A stretch of 64,000 nt of DNA from Corbicula japonica (GCA_038501625.1 JAZAYU010000201.1:310001-374000); one strand, 5' to 3'; positions 1 to 12,314 are shown, counted from the first letter of the stretch. The notes: generated by a model not told the origin, from the letters alone. Program-made: numbers and translations.

Positions 1-337
1 TAAAATTGAACTTTTTAAAATTACTAATTTTCTTATCAGATTCTCTAGGTCAAATGTATTCAATTTCTTACTAAATTATATTTGAGAGAAAATATGCGAT
101 GCATTCAAAGGACTAATAGCTTTAAAATACCGATTGATGATTCCGCGTTCTTTTAAATAGCCACCAAAGTAAGGACTTTTTTAAAATGAAAAATAAATCG
201 AAGGGTTTCCAACGAAAAAACAGGGTCGGGTTTTGAAAAGCGATTTTTTTTCGGGCGTCTTCCCGTAAAACAGGGTCGGGTTTTGGGAAGTCAAAATTTT
301 GTCACGTTTAAATACGTTATGGTCGTGGAAAGGATAT
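1..337 (+). mobile_element. Second copy of the 988-bp element, cut by the window edge
   Basis: Matches about 31675-32028 nearly throughout and ends in the same ggtcgtggaaaggatat. It lacks an 18-bp stretch (gatacgtttaaaaacgtt) found in the central copy and differs at scattered positions. This shows the element is dispersed, not part of the duplication only. Confidence 0.85.
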
Positions 338-845
338 GGTTATATTGGGTTAACTATGTGTGTGCCCTTATTATTCTGGGCTAAAACAAACACTCTCAAA
401 CTTCTATATACTGTACATATTGTTTAATATTATCATAATATTATATTGTAATGTTTGTAGTTTTCTTTACTGTTTTGTTTTTACTTTTTGTTAAAATATT
501 TGTTGTCCTCTTTGTTGAACAGGGCCATTATCACGTTGACCGCCAAACTATTAATATTGTAAATAATTGTAATACTGAGTATTTACTAATAATATATAAT
601 CCATATCGTTTACAAAAATGAAAATGATTGACTGAATGACTGACTGACTGACTGAATGAATGAATGCGTGAGTGAATGAATGAATGAACGAACGAACGAA
701 CGAATGAATGAATGAATCTGATTGGAACAACTCGGATAGGATCGATAGAAATTGAATAAATGAAATTATTCTCATGTTTATGTGTATATACATACTGAGA
801 AAAATTGTAAATAAACTTTGAACTTGGAAACTTTGAAAATTCAAT
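338..845. other. No gene recognised
   Basis: AT-rich sequence apart from the microsatellite at 628-718. No splice-bounded frame or familiar repeat end seen. Confidence 0.5.
628..718. repeat. Tetranucleotide microsatellite
   Basis: Imperfect run of GACT, GAAT and GAAC units (for example gactgactgactgaatgaat). The apparent serine/phenylalanine/isoleucine-rich frame on the minus strand here is an artefact of it. Confidence 0.85.
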
Positions 846-851
846 ATAAGG

Positions 852-2951
852 CCTAAAAAAAAAATAGGTTTGTTTCTGGTTACCTGACCGACCGTCTCTT
901 TTTAGCGCTGACCGTAACTTTTTTTCAGCCCTCCCAAAAAAATTGTATGAAAAGCCGACCGGGTTTTTGACCGACGAAAAATACTATTATTGTCGGACAC
1001 AATGTCCGGTGCAAAATAACAGCCAGCACCGTTTCATTTTTGGAAAATTTACTTTCACTTTCTTCTCCGGTGCTTTATTTTAACTGCTAAACGCGTGGTT
1101 TTTGTCCATGTATCACTATATGTAAACCCCGTTGCGTGTGCTTTTGGGTCAAGGTTGCTAATTCCATAATTGAATTCGCCAAGGCTGTCAACGTTCGGCG
1201 AGCCAGTAAAAATATTCTTTTTGATCCATCGACGACTTCATTGAAGTTCAAGTTCAATTAAGGAAGCAAATAGATTAAGATTTCTATTCGAAGTGCATAC
1301 GTGATACGGCGTTAATGCAGAATCGTTGAATAATGGCTTTATGAGTGAACAATTATGTACTGATATTTATATCGTAAAATGAGTGAAAGAAACAGCACTG
1401 ATCAAATTATTAACCCTGCTTTGGTGGTGGTGATAGAACTTTTACCATCATTGACGGGATATGTATATATTTGATTATGTGTTAATTGCAACAATATCAC
1501 GAATGTAAAGCGAAAAAAACGACTTAATACGATTTGAAAGTGAGGCACAGTGGTTGTAAGAAGTGGTAGGTATTAAGGTAAGTATATCCAACATATTTTT
1601 TTACAATAATAGCCATGAACAAATCAACAATATCCATGCATTAAACCACATTACGGCATTACGCATGGCGGATGTAACGTTACCCTGGATAAGCATTATA
1701 ATACATGTACAAAGTTATTTATCATTACGTTTTATCGGTATTTTGTCTAAGTCTTCGGACACCAAAATTATTTAGCCAAAATAATTTCTTTCAGCCTCTT
1801 AAAAATGGGACACCGAAAACAACATTTCTTCTTCCAGTAATACGCAGAGCATTGTCGCATTAAATAACACAGACATAGGAACGACGTAAATTTCTGACCG
1901 TGCATTTTAATTTGCGATGTTTAAGTCTGATGTTCATAATTTTATTACGAGAAATAAAGTATACGACGTACATTTTTAATCGTGCTAAAACTTGCCCATA
2001 AATTATCCGAGAAATTATAAATGTACATTGACTAAAATCAAATTTAGAACTGCTATGAAAACCTGTTCAACACCTGTTAATTGACCGTTTTGATCTAAAA
2101 TGTCAGCGATGCTTGTGTATTTAACATCAAAGACCCCGACGTCAACTTGAAATGATGCGCACCGCTCAAAAATCGATCGACGCAATTGTACACAAGAATT
2201 TCAACCCGTTAATAAACTAGGATGATTTCATTTCTAAATCAGCTGATTGTTTGAATGACATCGTATCTAGTATAATTATTGCTAATTTCTGATTAAGTGC
2301 ATTACCGCCCTTGCGCCGGCAGTTTGCACCCCTATTTGCGAAGCCATCACATTTTTTGTTGATTATACAACAATAGAATGTTTAAGTATGGAGTTAATTG
2401 CTTGACAAAGGTAAGCAGAAATTTCAAAGGAAGAAACGTCTCACAGGTGTTTACTTATTCTCGGCTTACGTTTACGGATGTGTTACCGGTAATTAATGTA
2501 CATGTATCTAAATGTTTGGACAATCTTTCTATAAATAAAACTTCTCGTCTCTAAATATTCGTTCAGCCAGAATAATAATTTTTTTTCCGTCCGAAGACTT
2601 AGACAAAATACAGGTATCATTTAATGGGGAAAAACGGGGTCGGCGGATCGGCCGCGTTATATTGGAGTTCGCGATATAGCGGATCGCGATATAGCGGAGC
2701 TCCACTGTATAAAATGCAGTGAGTTTTCCCTTTTCTACACTTTAATACCTTAAAAGATACATCGAAAAAAGATAGATACTAATTTAACAATTTTAATCTT
2801 TGATTTACTTACTTACACCCAAGATGTTATATACCTGGACTTTGGTTCCTTCCTCTAAAAAAAAAAAATAAAAAAAAAAATAAGCCGACCTACCGACCCA
2901 TTGTTTTTTCAAGGATGTAACCAGAAACAAACCTATTTTTTTTTTAGGCCT
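852..2951. mobile_element. Pair of inverted termini, possibly one 2.1-kb element
   Basis: About 852-890 reads ggcctaaaaaaaaaatagg then tttgtttctggttac. The inverse, aaacctattttttttttagg preceded by gtaaccagaaac, is at about 2918-2951. They may bound one element or be two single MITEs in opposite orientation. The interior has no transposase-like frame. At about 2640-2712 it holds the end of another repeat (cgatatagcggagctccact). Confidence 0.4.
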
Positions 2952-2959
2952 AATGAAAC

Positions 2960-3985
2960 AATAATTAGATTTCAGGTCAAGATACAAACAAACAGAAATA
3001 AATCAAACATACACACAGAAGAGCAACAATTACTTAACAAAAAAGACAAACAATCGAAAATGATAATATGAAGAAGAATGGTTGAGTAGACATGTGGGGT
3101 AGCAATCCATATACTTACTTTATTAATATTAATGTACTTTTTGTCACGACTGTATCGTGTAAAATAATGCTTTGCGTTATGTTATTATTATGTGCTTATA
3201 TACCAATTGATGTCTTTATCATGTTAATTATTGCTTTGTGTTATTGTTGTTTGCTTAAATTCTATTTGTTCTGTCTTTGCCATATCTGTTATATTGTAAA
3301 TGGCCAAAGGCAAGATTTTGCCGATTTGCCAGTAAAGATGAATGAAAGATGAAATGAATATTAATAATGAATTTTGACATTGGATTAAGACAACAACAAC
3401 TTTTAGAAACATGCCAGGGGGAAAGTATGAAATCAACATCATTACCCAGTCATTGCAGTGGTAAATTATTTAAAATGGAAACTTGTAAAGAGTACTAAAA
3501 TGCAACGAATCAAGTCATATCAAATAATTATGTTCAACTGGATATGTTAATGACTCTAATAATCTTTTTTAAATCTCAATAGAAATAGGTGCCTTCCCCT
3601 CAGAAATTTTCCTTCAAATTATTAAGTTTTCCCCCCAAAAAGTAACTTAACACTAATTTTTTTGTTGTTCCTATCTATAGAAAAAAAATATTATTCTCCC
3701 CAAAATTGAAGGGAAGGGCCCCTTGCCCCTGGCAGTGATAGAAGCCATAAAAATCATAAATTAATGTGTAACAAATTCAAATTTTTCTCAGTTTTTCATG
3801 TAAACATAGTTATTCCATTTTTTTATTTATAAAATGATAATAAGAAAGAATAAGTGTAAACAGTTAATGACGTTGTATGTTTTATATTTTCAGTCTAGAT
3901 GGGGCACAACAATGTTCCGACAGTCTTGAGAGGCTCATTTAAACATCTGAACTATGTTACACCCCTAGACCAAATGGTACGTTCA
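2960..3985. other. No gene recognised
   Basis: AT-rich. The 86-codon frame at 3092-3352 is cysteine/leucine/isoleucine-rich low-complexity sequence without flanking gene signals. A short C-rich inverted repeat (gccttcccct ... aagggaagggcc) spans about 3590-3735. Confidence 0.5.
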
Positions 3986-4234
3986 TTAAACCCTTTCCTT
4001 CACAGACATGCCTTTATTCCGAGGGTGAACAGTTTAGATCCTGATCAGCTGGCACATCCTTGCCGTCTGATCAGGATCTGCACTGTTTGCTTTTTTTTCC
4101 TTTAGATTACCCGGTATTTCTGACCCAAATGTGACCAGTGCAGATCATGATCAGACGGCAAGGATGTGCTGGCTGATCTGGATCTAAACTGGTCACACAT
4201 GCATAAAATAAGTATTTATGGAGGACAGGGTTAA
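3986..4234. mobile_element. piggyBac-like palindromic MITE
   Basis: Bounded by TTAA on both sides with ends cccttt-cttca and gaggacaggg. The interior is a long imperfect palindrome built from gatcctgatcagctggcac, ctgatcaggatctgcactg and their inverses. TTAA target sites and ends starting CCC are typical of piggyBac-type elements. No transposase. The short frame 3899-4105 is incidental. Confidence 0.75.
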
Positions 4235-4241
4235 CATGATC

Positions 4242-4315
4242 TTTAACCCTTTTCTTCATACATACACATTTTACATGCATGAAACCAGTGCAGATTTAGA
4301 TCCAGATCAGCAAGC
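4242..4315. mobile_element. Truncated copy of the piggyBac-like MITE
   Basis: Begins ttaacccttttcttcatac and reaches gatccagatcagcaagcat, where a different element (4316-4663) takes over. Possibly interrupted by that insertion. Confidence 0.6.
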
Positions 4316-4663
4316 ATACCATATATTCCCTATTAAACGCCCCTCTCCTAATAAACGCCCCCCCCCCCCCAGTCTTTTTTCAAAAGTAAACAAGTGACTT
4401 ACAATGACATGACAATCTTTAATCTCTCAGCATTAATCCAAATGAATACATTTCATCATTTCGGTGTGAAAAATTTCATTTCAGGTTAAGTTTTTTAAAA
4501 ATAAGTTATAGGAAAATGACAAAATTGTTTCCTACGGTTATTTTTTAAAAAATAACACAATTATTGAAAACTACATTTTGTCAATAGTTGGTCTCTATTA
4601 AAAGCCCCCCCTTTGCAAAATGTAACGCCCCTGGGGGCGTTTAATAGGGAATATACGGTATAT
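4316..4663. mobile_element. MITE with attaaacgcccc ends
   Basis: Ends attccctattaaacgcccc and ggggcgtttaatagggaat are inverted repeats, extended by atacc/ggtat. The interior includes a C14 run near 4360 and is AT-rich. No coding capacity. Confidence 0.75.
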
Positions 4664-4791
4664 GTCCTATCTGATTCATTAAGGATAATTTAAGAGGAAA
4701 AAAGCAAATAATTCTTTAAGAGGTGTTTCAATAGTGTGGTATTTTAGATAAAATTGAATACAATCATCTTGCTGTTCTGCTTTTGATGTCT

Positions 4792-5033
4792 TTAACCCTT
4801 TCCTCCAAAGATACACCTTAATAGCATGGAAAAACAGTGTAGATCCAGATCAGCCAGCACATCAGTGTCATCTGGTCAGGATCTGCACTGTTCGCATTTT
4901 GATTTGTTAGGTTATAACTGTCCAAAATGCGACCAGTGAAGATCCTGATCAGGCTGCACAAATGTGCCGACTGATCTGGATCTACACTGGTCACACATGC
5001 GAAAAAATGAGAATATACGGAGGAAAGGGTTAA
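4792..5033. mobile_element. piggyBac-like palindromic MITE (full copy)
   Basis: TTAA-CCCTTTCCTCC at the left, GGAGGAAAGGG-TTAA at the right; 242 bp. The two halves are near-complementary through gatccagatcag, ctggtcaggatctgcactg and gaccagtgaagatcctgatc, so the whole element can fold into one hairpin. Confidence 0.85.
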
Positions 5034-5039
5034 TCAACT

Positions 5040-5983
5040 CAGCAGTTAGTTAACTGGCATTGTAATATGTTAACTCTACTTCATATATGCACTTTATTGC
5101 ATGTGCTGCTGGTTTAGATCCAGATCACCCAGTACATCCATGCTGTCTTATCAGGATCTACACTGTTGGCTTTATGTTCACAAATAGCGTGATCTATTGA
5201 AAGTGAATAGATTCTGAATAGACAGCATGGATGTGTCAACTAACGGCTATTCCATTTAAACATACACCCCTTCCCAGGAAGGCACTTTTAAAATAGACCG
5301 TCTCCCATTAGAAGCAGATAAAATGCAAAACAGTCTCCCTTCTGGATTTGTTTTTCTTCAATGTTGGAAGAGATTTTTGTTTAATAATTGGAAGTTTTTT
5401 TAATATTGAACATCATTCATAAATGCATGTTTCATGCCTGGCGAGTTCATATTTATCTGCCACATTAGTAATATATCTACCATATTCTCAAATCCCCCAT
5501 GCTAAAGAAACAAGACTTGTAGTCTGATTTCCGAAAGGCAGGCCTACTGCAAAGTCCACACACATCGGTCACTAAGCATAACTTTTAAACCTTTGAATTG
5601 TAAAAGCTAGTTAATAATACAATGCATCATGACAGAGTTTTATACATTTTATAACCTTTGACTTTTTGCATGACTGCCATATGTATGTTATAATGTGCTT
5701 ATATTGCCACATGGGTCTCAGACCTATTGGTTTTAATGAAATAAAACTTGTAAACTTGTAAAACTTGTAAACTTGTCATACAATGGCAACAAGTTCAACA
5801 GCACATTCTGCATTCAAGTAACAATAAAAGGAAATTGTCTATTGAACCAATTAAGTGTATTCCATTACAAACTGTAGATAAAACATTTGGGATATCCACA
5901 GTGGTTCATGCTATTTACCTTTGGTCCTACTATCAAACTGCTAAAATAAAAATGTATTAGAAATTAACTCACTACTCAATATA
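5040..5983. other. No gene; degraded repeats
   Basis: A decayed copy of the gatccagatca palindrome lies at about 5110-5250, and an aaacttgta short tandem repeat at about 5745-5777. No protein-coding signal. Confidence 0.5.
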
Positions 5984-6161
5984 GTGCAGTCAAACCTGTC
6001 TTTAGCAGCCACCCAAGGGAGTGACAAAAAGTGGCTGCTGAACACAGGTCGCTGTTAAAGACAGTAAAAAAAACAACAAAATGTCAGTTTGTGTCATATT
6101 CAAACTGTTTAAGAGAGGTGGTTGCTATTTGCAGGTGGCTGCTAAGGCAGGTTTCACTGCA
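5984..6161. mobile_element. MITE with tgcagtcaaacctg ends
   Basis: Left end tgcagtcaaacctgtcttta then gcagccacc; right end ggtggctgctaaggcaggtt then tcactgca. Inverted ends of about 28 bp around a core of about 120 bp. Confidence 0.75.
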
Positions 6162-6169
6162 TATGCAAT

Positions 6170-6683
6170 ATATATGTGTTGTATTGCACAAGGAAATAGT
6201 TAAGATCCAGATCATCCAGCACATCTGATCAGAATCTAGACTGGTCCTTTCTTGTCAGTAATAACGTTATGAATAAAAAACAAACAATGTTATGAATAAA
6301 AAAACAAACAATATAGATCCTGATTGGATGGCAAAGATTAGATCTGGATCTACACTGTTTACCAATTTATACAGCCATATCTCATGGAGTAAAGAAATTA
6401 ACAGTTATTGTAACTTTGACGGTGTGCGTTCAGACTGTGTATTATATAAAACAAGAGCTATACTAGATTAAAGAACATTTTAATATTTTTAATATTTCGA
6501 AAAACTCAGAAACTGCATCTTGAACTTTACTGAGGTTAAACAATAAATGCTTGACACATTCAACTTCTGTGTAATAAGAAATGCCAGGTCAGCAACTTGA
6601 CTATAAGGATGAATGGATAACAAAATATTTTTTAAAATATTTTTAAAATCCAGATAAAATGTAAACCTTTAAAGATCATTAAC
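6170..6683. other. No gene; partial gatcag repeat
   Basis: A degraded half of the gatcc/gatcag palindrome is at about 6200-6350. The rest is AT-rich. Confidence 0.45.
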
Positions 6684-6840
6684 TTAACCCTTTCCTCCAT
6701 ATATACGCATTTTTACCCATGGGTGACCAATGTGGATCCAGATCAGCTGGCACATCCATGCCGTCTGATCAGGATCTGCACTGGCCGCATTTTAGTCAGA
6801 AATAACCTAACAAATAAAAAGCAGACAGTTTAGATCTAGT
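6684..6840. mobile_element. Truncated piggyBac-like MITE
   Basis: Starts ttaaccctttcctccatat and keeps the first half of the palindrome (gatcaggatctgcactggcc). It stops near 6840 without its second TTAA end. Confidence 0.7.
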
Positions 6841-7550
6841 CCTATAAATATGATGTCGTAAATGCTTATTTATCTTTTTTTATGGCAATTACAATGTCAT
6901 ATCGCCGAACGCAGTTTTCCTGTCGCATGTTCCGACAGATTTTCAGTCAGGAAAGTAATATCTTAGTTTTCTGCAATTTTAAAACATGACCGGCCTAAAT
7001 GTAGCAATATTTGATTAATATTACTCTTATTCTTGCTTCAGACACAAAATTTACTTACATTATCCAGTTATAAACTGGATAATCCATTTCAATTTCCACC
7101 ACAGTGTTTTTGTCTATGCAGAGCTCAGCCGTGTAGACATTGCGCGATTCTGATTGGCTCATGCATTAATCAACCAACCGCCTCATGTTATACAGTACCA
7201 ATTGGACGAATTATATATAAATAGATGTTTTTTATAATATAAATCATACATCCCCATAAAATCGGACAGAAGTATATTTAAAATTTGTAACAATTTCAAT
7301 ATTTTCAGTTGCATACTGAATTTTATGCCCTTGAAGAGACGCATATGAAAATTGAACTGTCTGTCCATCCTTTTAGTCCATGCCAAATTTACTTAGTGTC
7401 CAGGCTGTAACTTGCCATTATGTTTTCTTCATATCAACATGACATGTTATGTGCAAGACATGTTATTCTTGTCAAGAAATATCTTTATTGAGTTGAGGGT
7501 TTCAAAACAACTTGGCACATGTGATCACCTTAACAAAACAATATGTTGTG
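6841..7550. other. No gene recognised
   Basis: AT-rich. Contains a self-complementary ccagttataaactgg at about 7067. Frames at 7033-7224 and 7183-7386 lack domain or splice support. Confidence 0.4.
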
Positions 7551-7716
7551 TATTGTCCAACAATAATGACCTGGCACTTCATTAATGTTCGTAAAGGTCA
7601 TTGGATAAACTGGTTATATACATTCATATCGATTTAAAAGATGATTGTAACGTTTACGAAATTCGCCGACTATAGGTTCAAATGCAAGAGTGCCATGTCA
7701 ATATTGTTGGACAATA
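7551..7716. mobile_element. Short MITE with tattgtccaacaata ends
   Basis: tattgtccaacaataatgac then ctggcactt at the left is the inverse of aagagtgccatgtcaatatt then gttggacaata at the right. About 30-bp arms, 166 bp in all. Confidence 0.65.
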
Positions 7717-8676
7717 TAAGACCTAGCCTCCTTTCTCTATGGTCTCTGTTACTAAAACTAGACATTTCTTTATAGTATAAATTAAATTATTTATATAATG
7801 CATTTTTAATGAAGTTGTCAACCTGATGGAGGCACAGTGGTTAGATTTCAAACAAAACGTTTAATACATGTAGCAGAGTCAAAATATTACCAGTAAATTT
7901 CAAATATTCCAATGACTAACAAATGATATTGTTGGAAGCAAACCCATACCGAATGGCAACAGCGCCTAGCCATTCAATTCCAATCACACTACCGAAGCCA
8001 AAGACAGGGATGTTAGTGTAAATATAATCACACTGAAAGTTTCAACTCGAATCTATGGAAAACAGCAACACAGATGACATTTAAAGCTGTACTTGAGTGA
8101 TGTAGGAACATATCAAAAATTGGACTTAATCAGACAATGGACAATTGTCAATTCAATTTGCAATTTAACTTATCAGAAAAAGTTGAAGAAAAATCAAATC
8201 ACGGGCTGTATAATATTAATAAGATATATATTAATCTAAGATGATATTTTTAATAGGGTAAAATTCTCATCCCAAACCAACTTAAACAATTTATTTTAAT
8301 GATGCAAAACTATTGATTTAAATAAAAACAGGGATTTTTCCAACAAGATCAATACTTGTGTCTTATTACCCTACCCAGTCTACACTGCTGTTTAAAAAAG
8401 AAAATTAACAAATTTCATTATTTAAAGTTTATCTGTATATTTTCCTAAAAATTGAAGTCAAATCCATAATGTATAACAACTCACTTTTAACCTTGTAACG
8501 GTTAAAAAGGTCATTTGGTTAACTATTTAATAAAAGTTTCATATAAAAGCTAACTAATTTCAGTGTATGTCTAAAAGGAAACTTGAAACAAAGAAAACAG
8601 CAATTGGATGAGCTTGCACGACTGATTGTTTTCATGAATTGCACTGAGAACAAATACAGCCAGAGAAAAAAATATT
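7717..8676. other. No gene recognised
   Basis: AT-rich, no supported frames. A weak pair gggtaa (8257) and ttaccct (8367) may bound a small repeat. Confidence 0.35.
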
Positions 8677-8881
8677 TTAGATTCTCATCCCCGCCCGCCC
8701 CTGTCCAAAACCACCCGCCCCAAAAAAATTTATTGGTAAAAAATTCAAAACATATTCTGTTCCATACAGAACAGGTATTAGACCATCCCGAAATACCTTC
8801 TTTTGGTATTTCGTTTATAAAAAATAAAATTAAAAAGTGCCCACCTGCCCCTTTTTTCCCAAAATCTGGATGAGAATCTAA
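8677..8881. mobile_element. MITE with ttagattctcatcc ends
   Basis: ttagattctcatcc at 8677 is inverted as ggatgagaatctaa ending at 8881. The inside is C-rich (ccgcccgcccctg). The proline-rich frame at 8583-8873 runs through it and is not a gene. Confidence 0.75.
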
Positions 8882-9191
8882 TAATTTATTTTCACTGGCC
8901 TAATTTCATGTTTTTATTATTTTATTTTTTAATTTTGTGATACTTTAAATCAGATTGTTTAAAGCTACAGTGTACTTTGACTAATGCAATATATTTTAAG
9001 AAGCGTAATTTTATGCCGAGTGTATTTTACAGATTTTTAGGAACTTACGTAACCAATGACAGCAAAATATTATGCCACCCACAGGTCTAACAGTTAAACT
9101 ACCTCCAAGTATTCAGGGTTCATATACTTTAGCACACATGCCACTATGGTCTTCTGCTAGGGTTCTTAAAAGAAATGTGTCTACAGAATGT
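8882..9191. other. No gene recognised
   Basis: AT-rich single-copy sequence with no feature I can support. Confidence 0.35.
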
Positions 9192-9428
9192 TTAACCCTT
9201 TCCTCAATAGAAACACCTTTATTGCAAAGACAAACAGTTTAGACCCAGATCAGATGCCACATCAGTGCTGTCTGATCTGGATCTAAACTGTTCACTTTTT
9301 TATTCATTAGGTTACTTCTGACTAAAGTGCGACCAGTGTGTGCTGATCCTTATCAAACAGCATGGATGATCTGGATCTACACTGGTTGCACATGCGTAAA
9401 AATGTGTATATATGGAGGAAAGGGTTAA
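9192..9428. mobile_element. piggyBac-like palindromic MITE (full copy)
   Basis: TTAACCCTTTCCTC at the left and GGAGGAAAGGGTTAA at the right; 237 bp, with the same internal gatcag palindrome as 4792-5033. Confidence 0.85.
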
Positions 9429-10125
9429 GACAACGTTGACTTCTAAATATGAACCTTCAATGGGTTTTGCTTTTGTGACAGGGCGATGGCTCTGAACCTT
9501 TAGTGTATTTTACTGATTAATCTATCAAACCATATTTACTGGATACATAATTTTATATATTGAAATAAAAGTAAAAGGAAATTCAATTTGTGGTCATCTT
9601 TTATGGTAGTACAATTAGATCACTGCAAGGATGAGCCTTTCATGATGAGCGTACAGTGTAAATCCAGATTGGCTGGCACATCTAAAAGCGAACAGTGTAG
9701 ATCCTGATCAGACTGCAAAGATGTGCCAGATAATCTGGAGCTTCACTGCTTTTCCATGTCATTGAAGATGCATCAACAGAGTAAATGGTTAATTACTCAT
9801 TACTTTCAGTTAAATCCAAAAAGGGTTCCGTTTTCCTATACAAGATAATTCTGCCCCTATCACTGTATTGCTTCATCCTTCAAAATGAATGGGGTAAGAT
9901 TTTGGTTGCCAATTAAAAAGCGGTAGGTCCGAGAATGGTTTTCAAATTCAGTTTTATAACCTTGGGGCATAGATGTATGTATATGTCACATACACAGATG
10001 TTCTTTTTTTGCTATCAAGCTTCTTGAAGTGTTAAAAGAATCCTGATAATCTATTCATTTGTACTTCTTTATTAATTTAATACTACTGAATTTCCAGTTG
10101 GTTTCATTAAAGTTGACATAATGAT
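9429..10125. other. No gene; degraded gatcag repeat
   Basis: About 9645-9760 holds a decayed core of the palindromic MITE family without clear ends. Otherwise unremarkable. Confidence 0.4.
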
Positions 10126-10238
10126 GAAAATACAGTCCACACTCGTTGTGTCGAAGTCGTAGGGACCGTACATTTTAATTCGAGATATCCGAAGTTCGAC
10201 ACATCCGAATTGGCGCCAATGCACGAATATCATACCTA
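10126..10238. mobile_element. Repeat fragment abutting the left arm boundary
   Basis: acagtccacactcgttgtgt then cgaagtcgtagggaccgt, followed by cgagatatccgaagttcgac, has internal tcgaagt/acttcg symmetry typical of a small DNA element. Homology between the arms stops exactly at its inner edge, so it may be an insertion specific to this side. Confidence 0.5.
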
Positions 10239-10625
10239 TATGTTTCAAATGGTGACATGATTGTGAGTGCTAGTACTCGTTTATGAAAGGGTTAAAATTT
10301 AGAGCAACAGACTATTGATCCAGATATCAAAGACAGGCCGAGGGTAGGGATGCTGCTCTTCTATGATATTTCTCTACAAGCTATGTGAGACATTTAGATT
10401 TTAACTTACTGAACATTTTAAAGAGATAATTACCAGTATGTTTTCTGGTCCACGATGACTTGCTATCTCCATCTCTGATTGTTGTCCTACAGAGTAACAT
10501 CATTTCCAGGATTAAATGAATAGTCTATACTTGTAGTAGATGGTGGGTTAATGATTACATTTCACTGTATTCAATATTCATGTAGCTGGTTGGTTAACTG
10601 GCATCAAATCTGGTGGCTAGTACTA

Positions 10626-10832
10626 TGCCAATGGTCTTCTCCAACAAGCGTTTAAACTGAAGAACATCTTTAATACTATTATTCTAACAAGTAAATTGTT
10701 CCACACATCAATTATTCTGGCACAAAATGATTTGAGTCGAAATGATTTTATGTTCTATAATTTCTAGTATCCCGGATAGAAGAGATTCTACTCGGACTGT
10801 GCTTTTTTAACATTGTGATTTTTTCAAAGTTA
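10626..10832 (-). mobile_element. Possible LINE C-terminal remnant, left copy
   Basis: Read on the minus strand, fragments KKHSPSRISSIRDTRNYR and FRLKSFCARIIDVWNNL resemble the conserved last segment of many non-LTR reverse transcriptases (R-x-x-F-F-x-x-R-V-I-x-x-W-N-x-L). Frames are broken. Assignment by pattern only. Confidence 0.35.
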
Positions 10833-12314
10833 ATTTCTTCTTAAGGTTTTTAAAAGAGATATAACTTAACGAAGAAGTTAACAGTTTTCAGCGTCCATTT
10901 CCAATAAGCCAACCGCGTGTTTAAAACAAATGAATGTCATAAAAACAGTTATCTTTTAGTTCCAAAACGAACGCACCATTTTCCAGTAAAACGTCAGCTT
11001 CCAATCTCCGCTGTGAAGAGTTAGGGTTTACAGCAGATAGACTCTCGGACTGCTTTGTAGCTCTGCGATCCAAATCTGTTTTATCAGTTTAGATTACATA
11101 TTGACTGCTTATCATTCTGGATGAATCTTTATTTCTATAATGGTAAACGTGTGCAAACAGGGAAAGGTACAGCCTATTCAATTTATACCGTATAATTATA
11201 AGCCTTCACGCTTTCCACGTGCGACTGTACTTATAACAGTACATCTAGCTCGTGCACTAGGCATGTTTTTATGAGGCCAATATATGTTTGTTAAACCGCA
11301 TAGATGCACAAACGCCAGACTAGGTTTTCATGTGAGAAACAGAATGCCGGTTTCATATATTATTACAGATTTAGTAGTTGGACCTCAATTTCAAAACTTG
11401 TGCGAATAAAAGTTTTACAGTTACTCGTCTTGCTTTCCTCGTGCATAATCCCGAGCATACCATTGACCGTCAGTCAAAATTACCGATGTGTTTAAAGAGG
11501 CTAGATGGCGCGGGCTGTTGAATGGCATAGACATTAATTTGCATTTCTAGTCTATGAACTGGCAAAAATTATTTCAGAGATTACTGTTTGTGTATCTCAG
11601 TTTTTACTGGAAATTTATTATTCACACATTATGATAACATTTTAATGCTGTTTAACAGACTAATAAATTTCATGCACTGTAATGATTATTACTTTACCAA
11701 CATATCACAAATTATTCTGTACATAACGTACCAAAAACTGTAAGTAAAACAATGCTATTTCCGAAGCCTTTAAACTGAAACTACAATCTGATTAAAAAAA
11801 AAAAGATTTTAACAATAACTTGCACCTGCATGGCCCTCGTAAAATTGATAATTTCTGGCCATTTTTTCATTAAAATTAAAATTTTCATGTCAAAGACATC
11901 TTAAGAAATCAAAATATCTGTAACCGCCCTCTCTCCCCCCCCCCCCCCCCCACTCCAACACACACACACACTCACACAAACAGTAAGCTTTACAAAAAAT
12001 ATGCATGATTAAATCTTACATGTGTTTATGATGTTGGAAATTTGTAAATATACACTGGTATATATCAGCCACACTGGGTTTTAAAACATATTTTAGGTAT
12101 TACTTCGTTTGTCGTTGCACTGTCATGGATAAACATTATTAAAAATCGCTGTAACGGCAAAATGCAGATCAATAATACTTTGTCCATATAAATATTTTAA
12201 TGTATCTTTATTTTACCTAAGTTAAGAAATTTGAGAAGAGTAAGAAAAATAACTTGACCGAAAAATTCCTTACAATTCTATTGGCATTCAAATCATATCA
12301 ATACCTATCAAAAT
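10833..12314. other. No gene; low-complexity tract
   Basis: Distal left arm. A poly-C run plus a CA repeat lies at 11936-11975; elsewhere AT-rich. The frame at 11304-11495 has no domain. Mirror of about 61115-62600. Confidence 0.4.
11936..11975. repeat. Poly-C plus CA microsatellite, left copy
   Basis: Uninterrupted C run of about 17-18 followed by cactccaacacacacacaca. The right-arm mirror is shorter and interrupted (see 61450-61500). Confidence 0.8.

Noticed and set aside
551..844. 97-codon frame rich in S, F, I and H
   Set aside because: It translates the tetranucleotide microsatellite on the opposite strand; there is no gene context.
3092..3352. Cysteine-rich small membrane-type protein
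   Set aside because: Low-complexity AT-rich translation, no start context, no mirror copy and no flanking splice sites.
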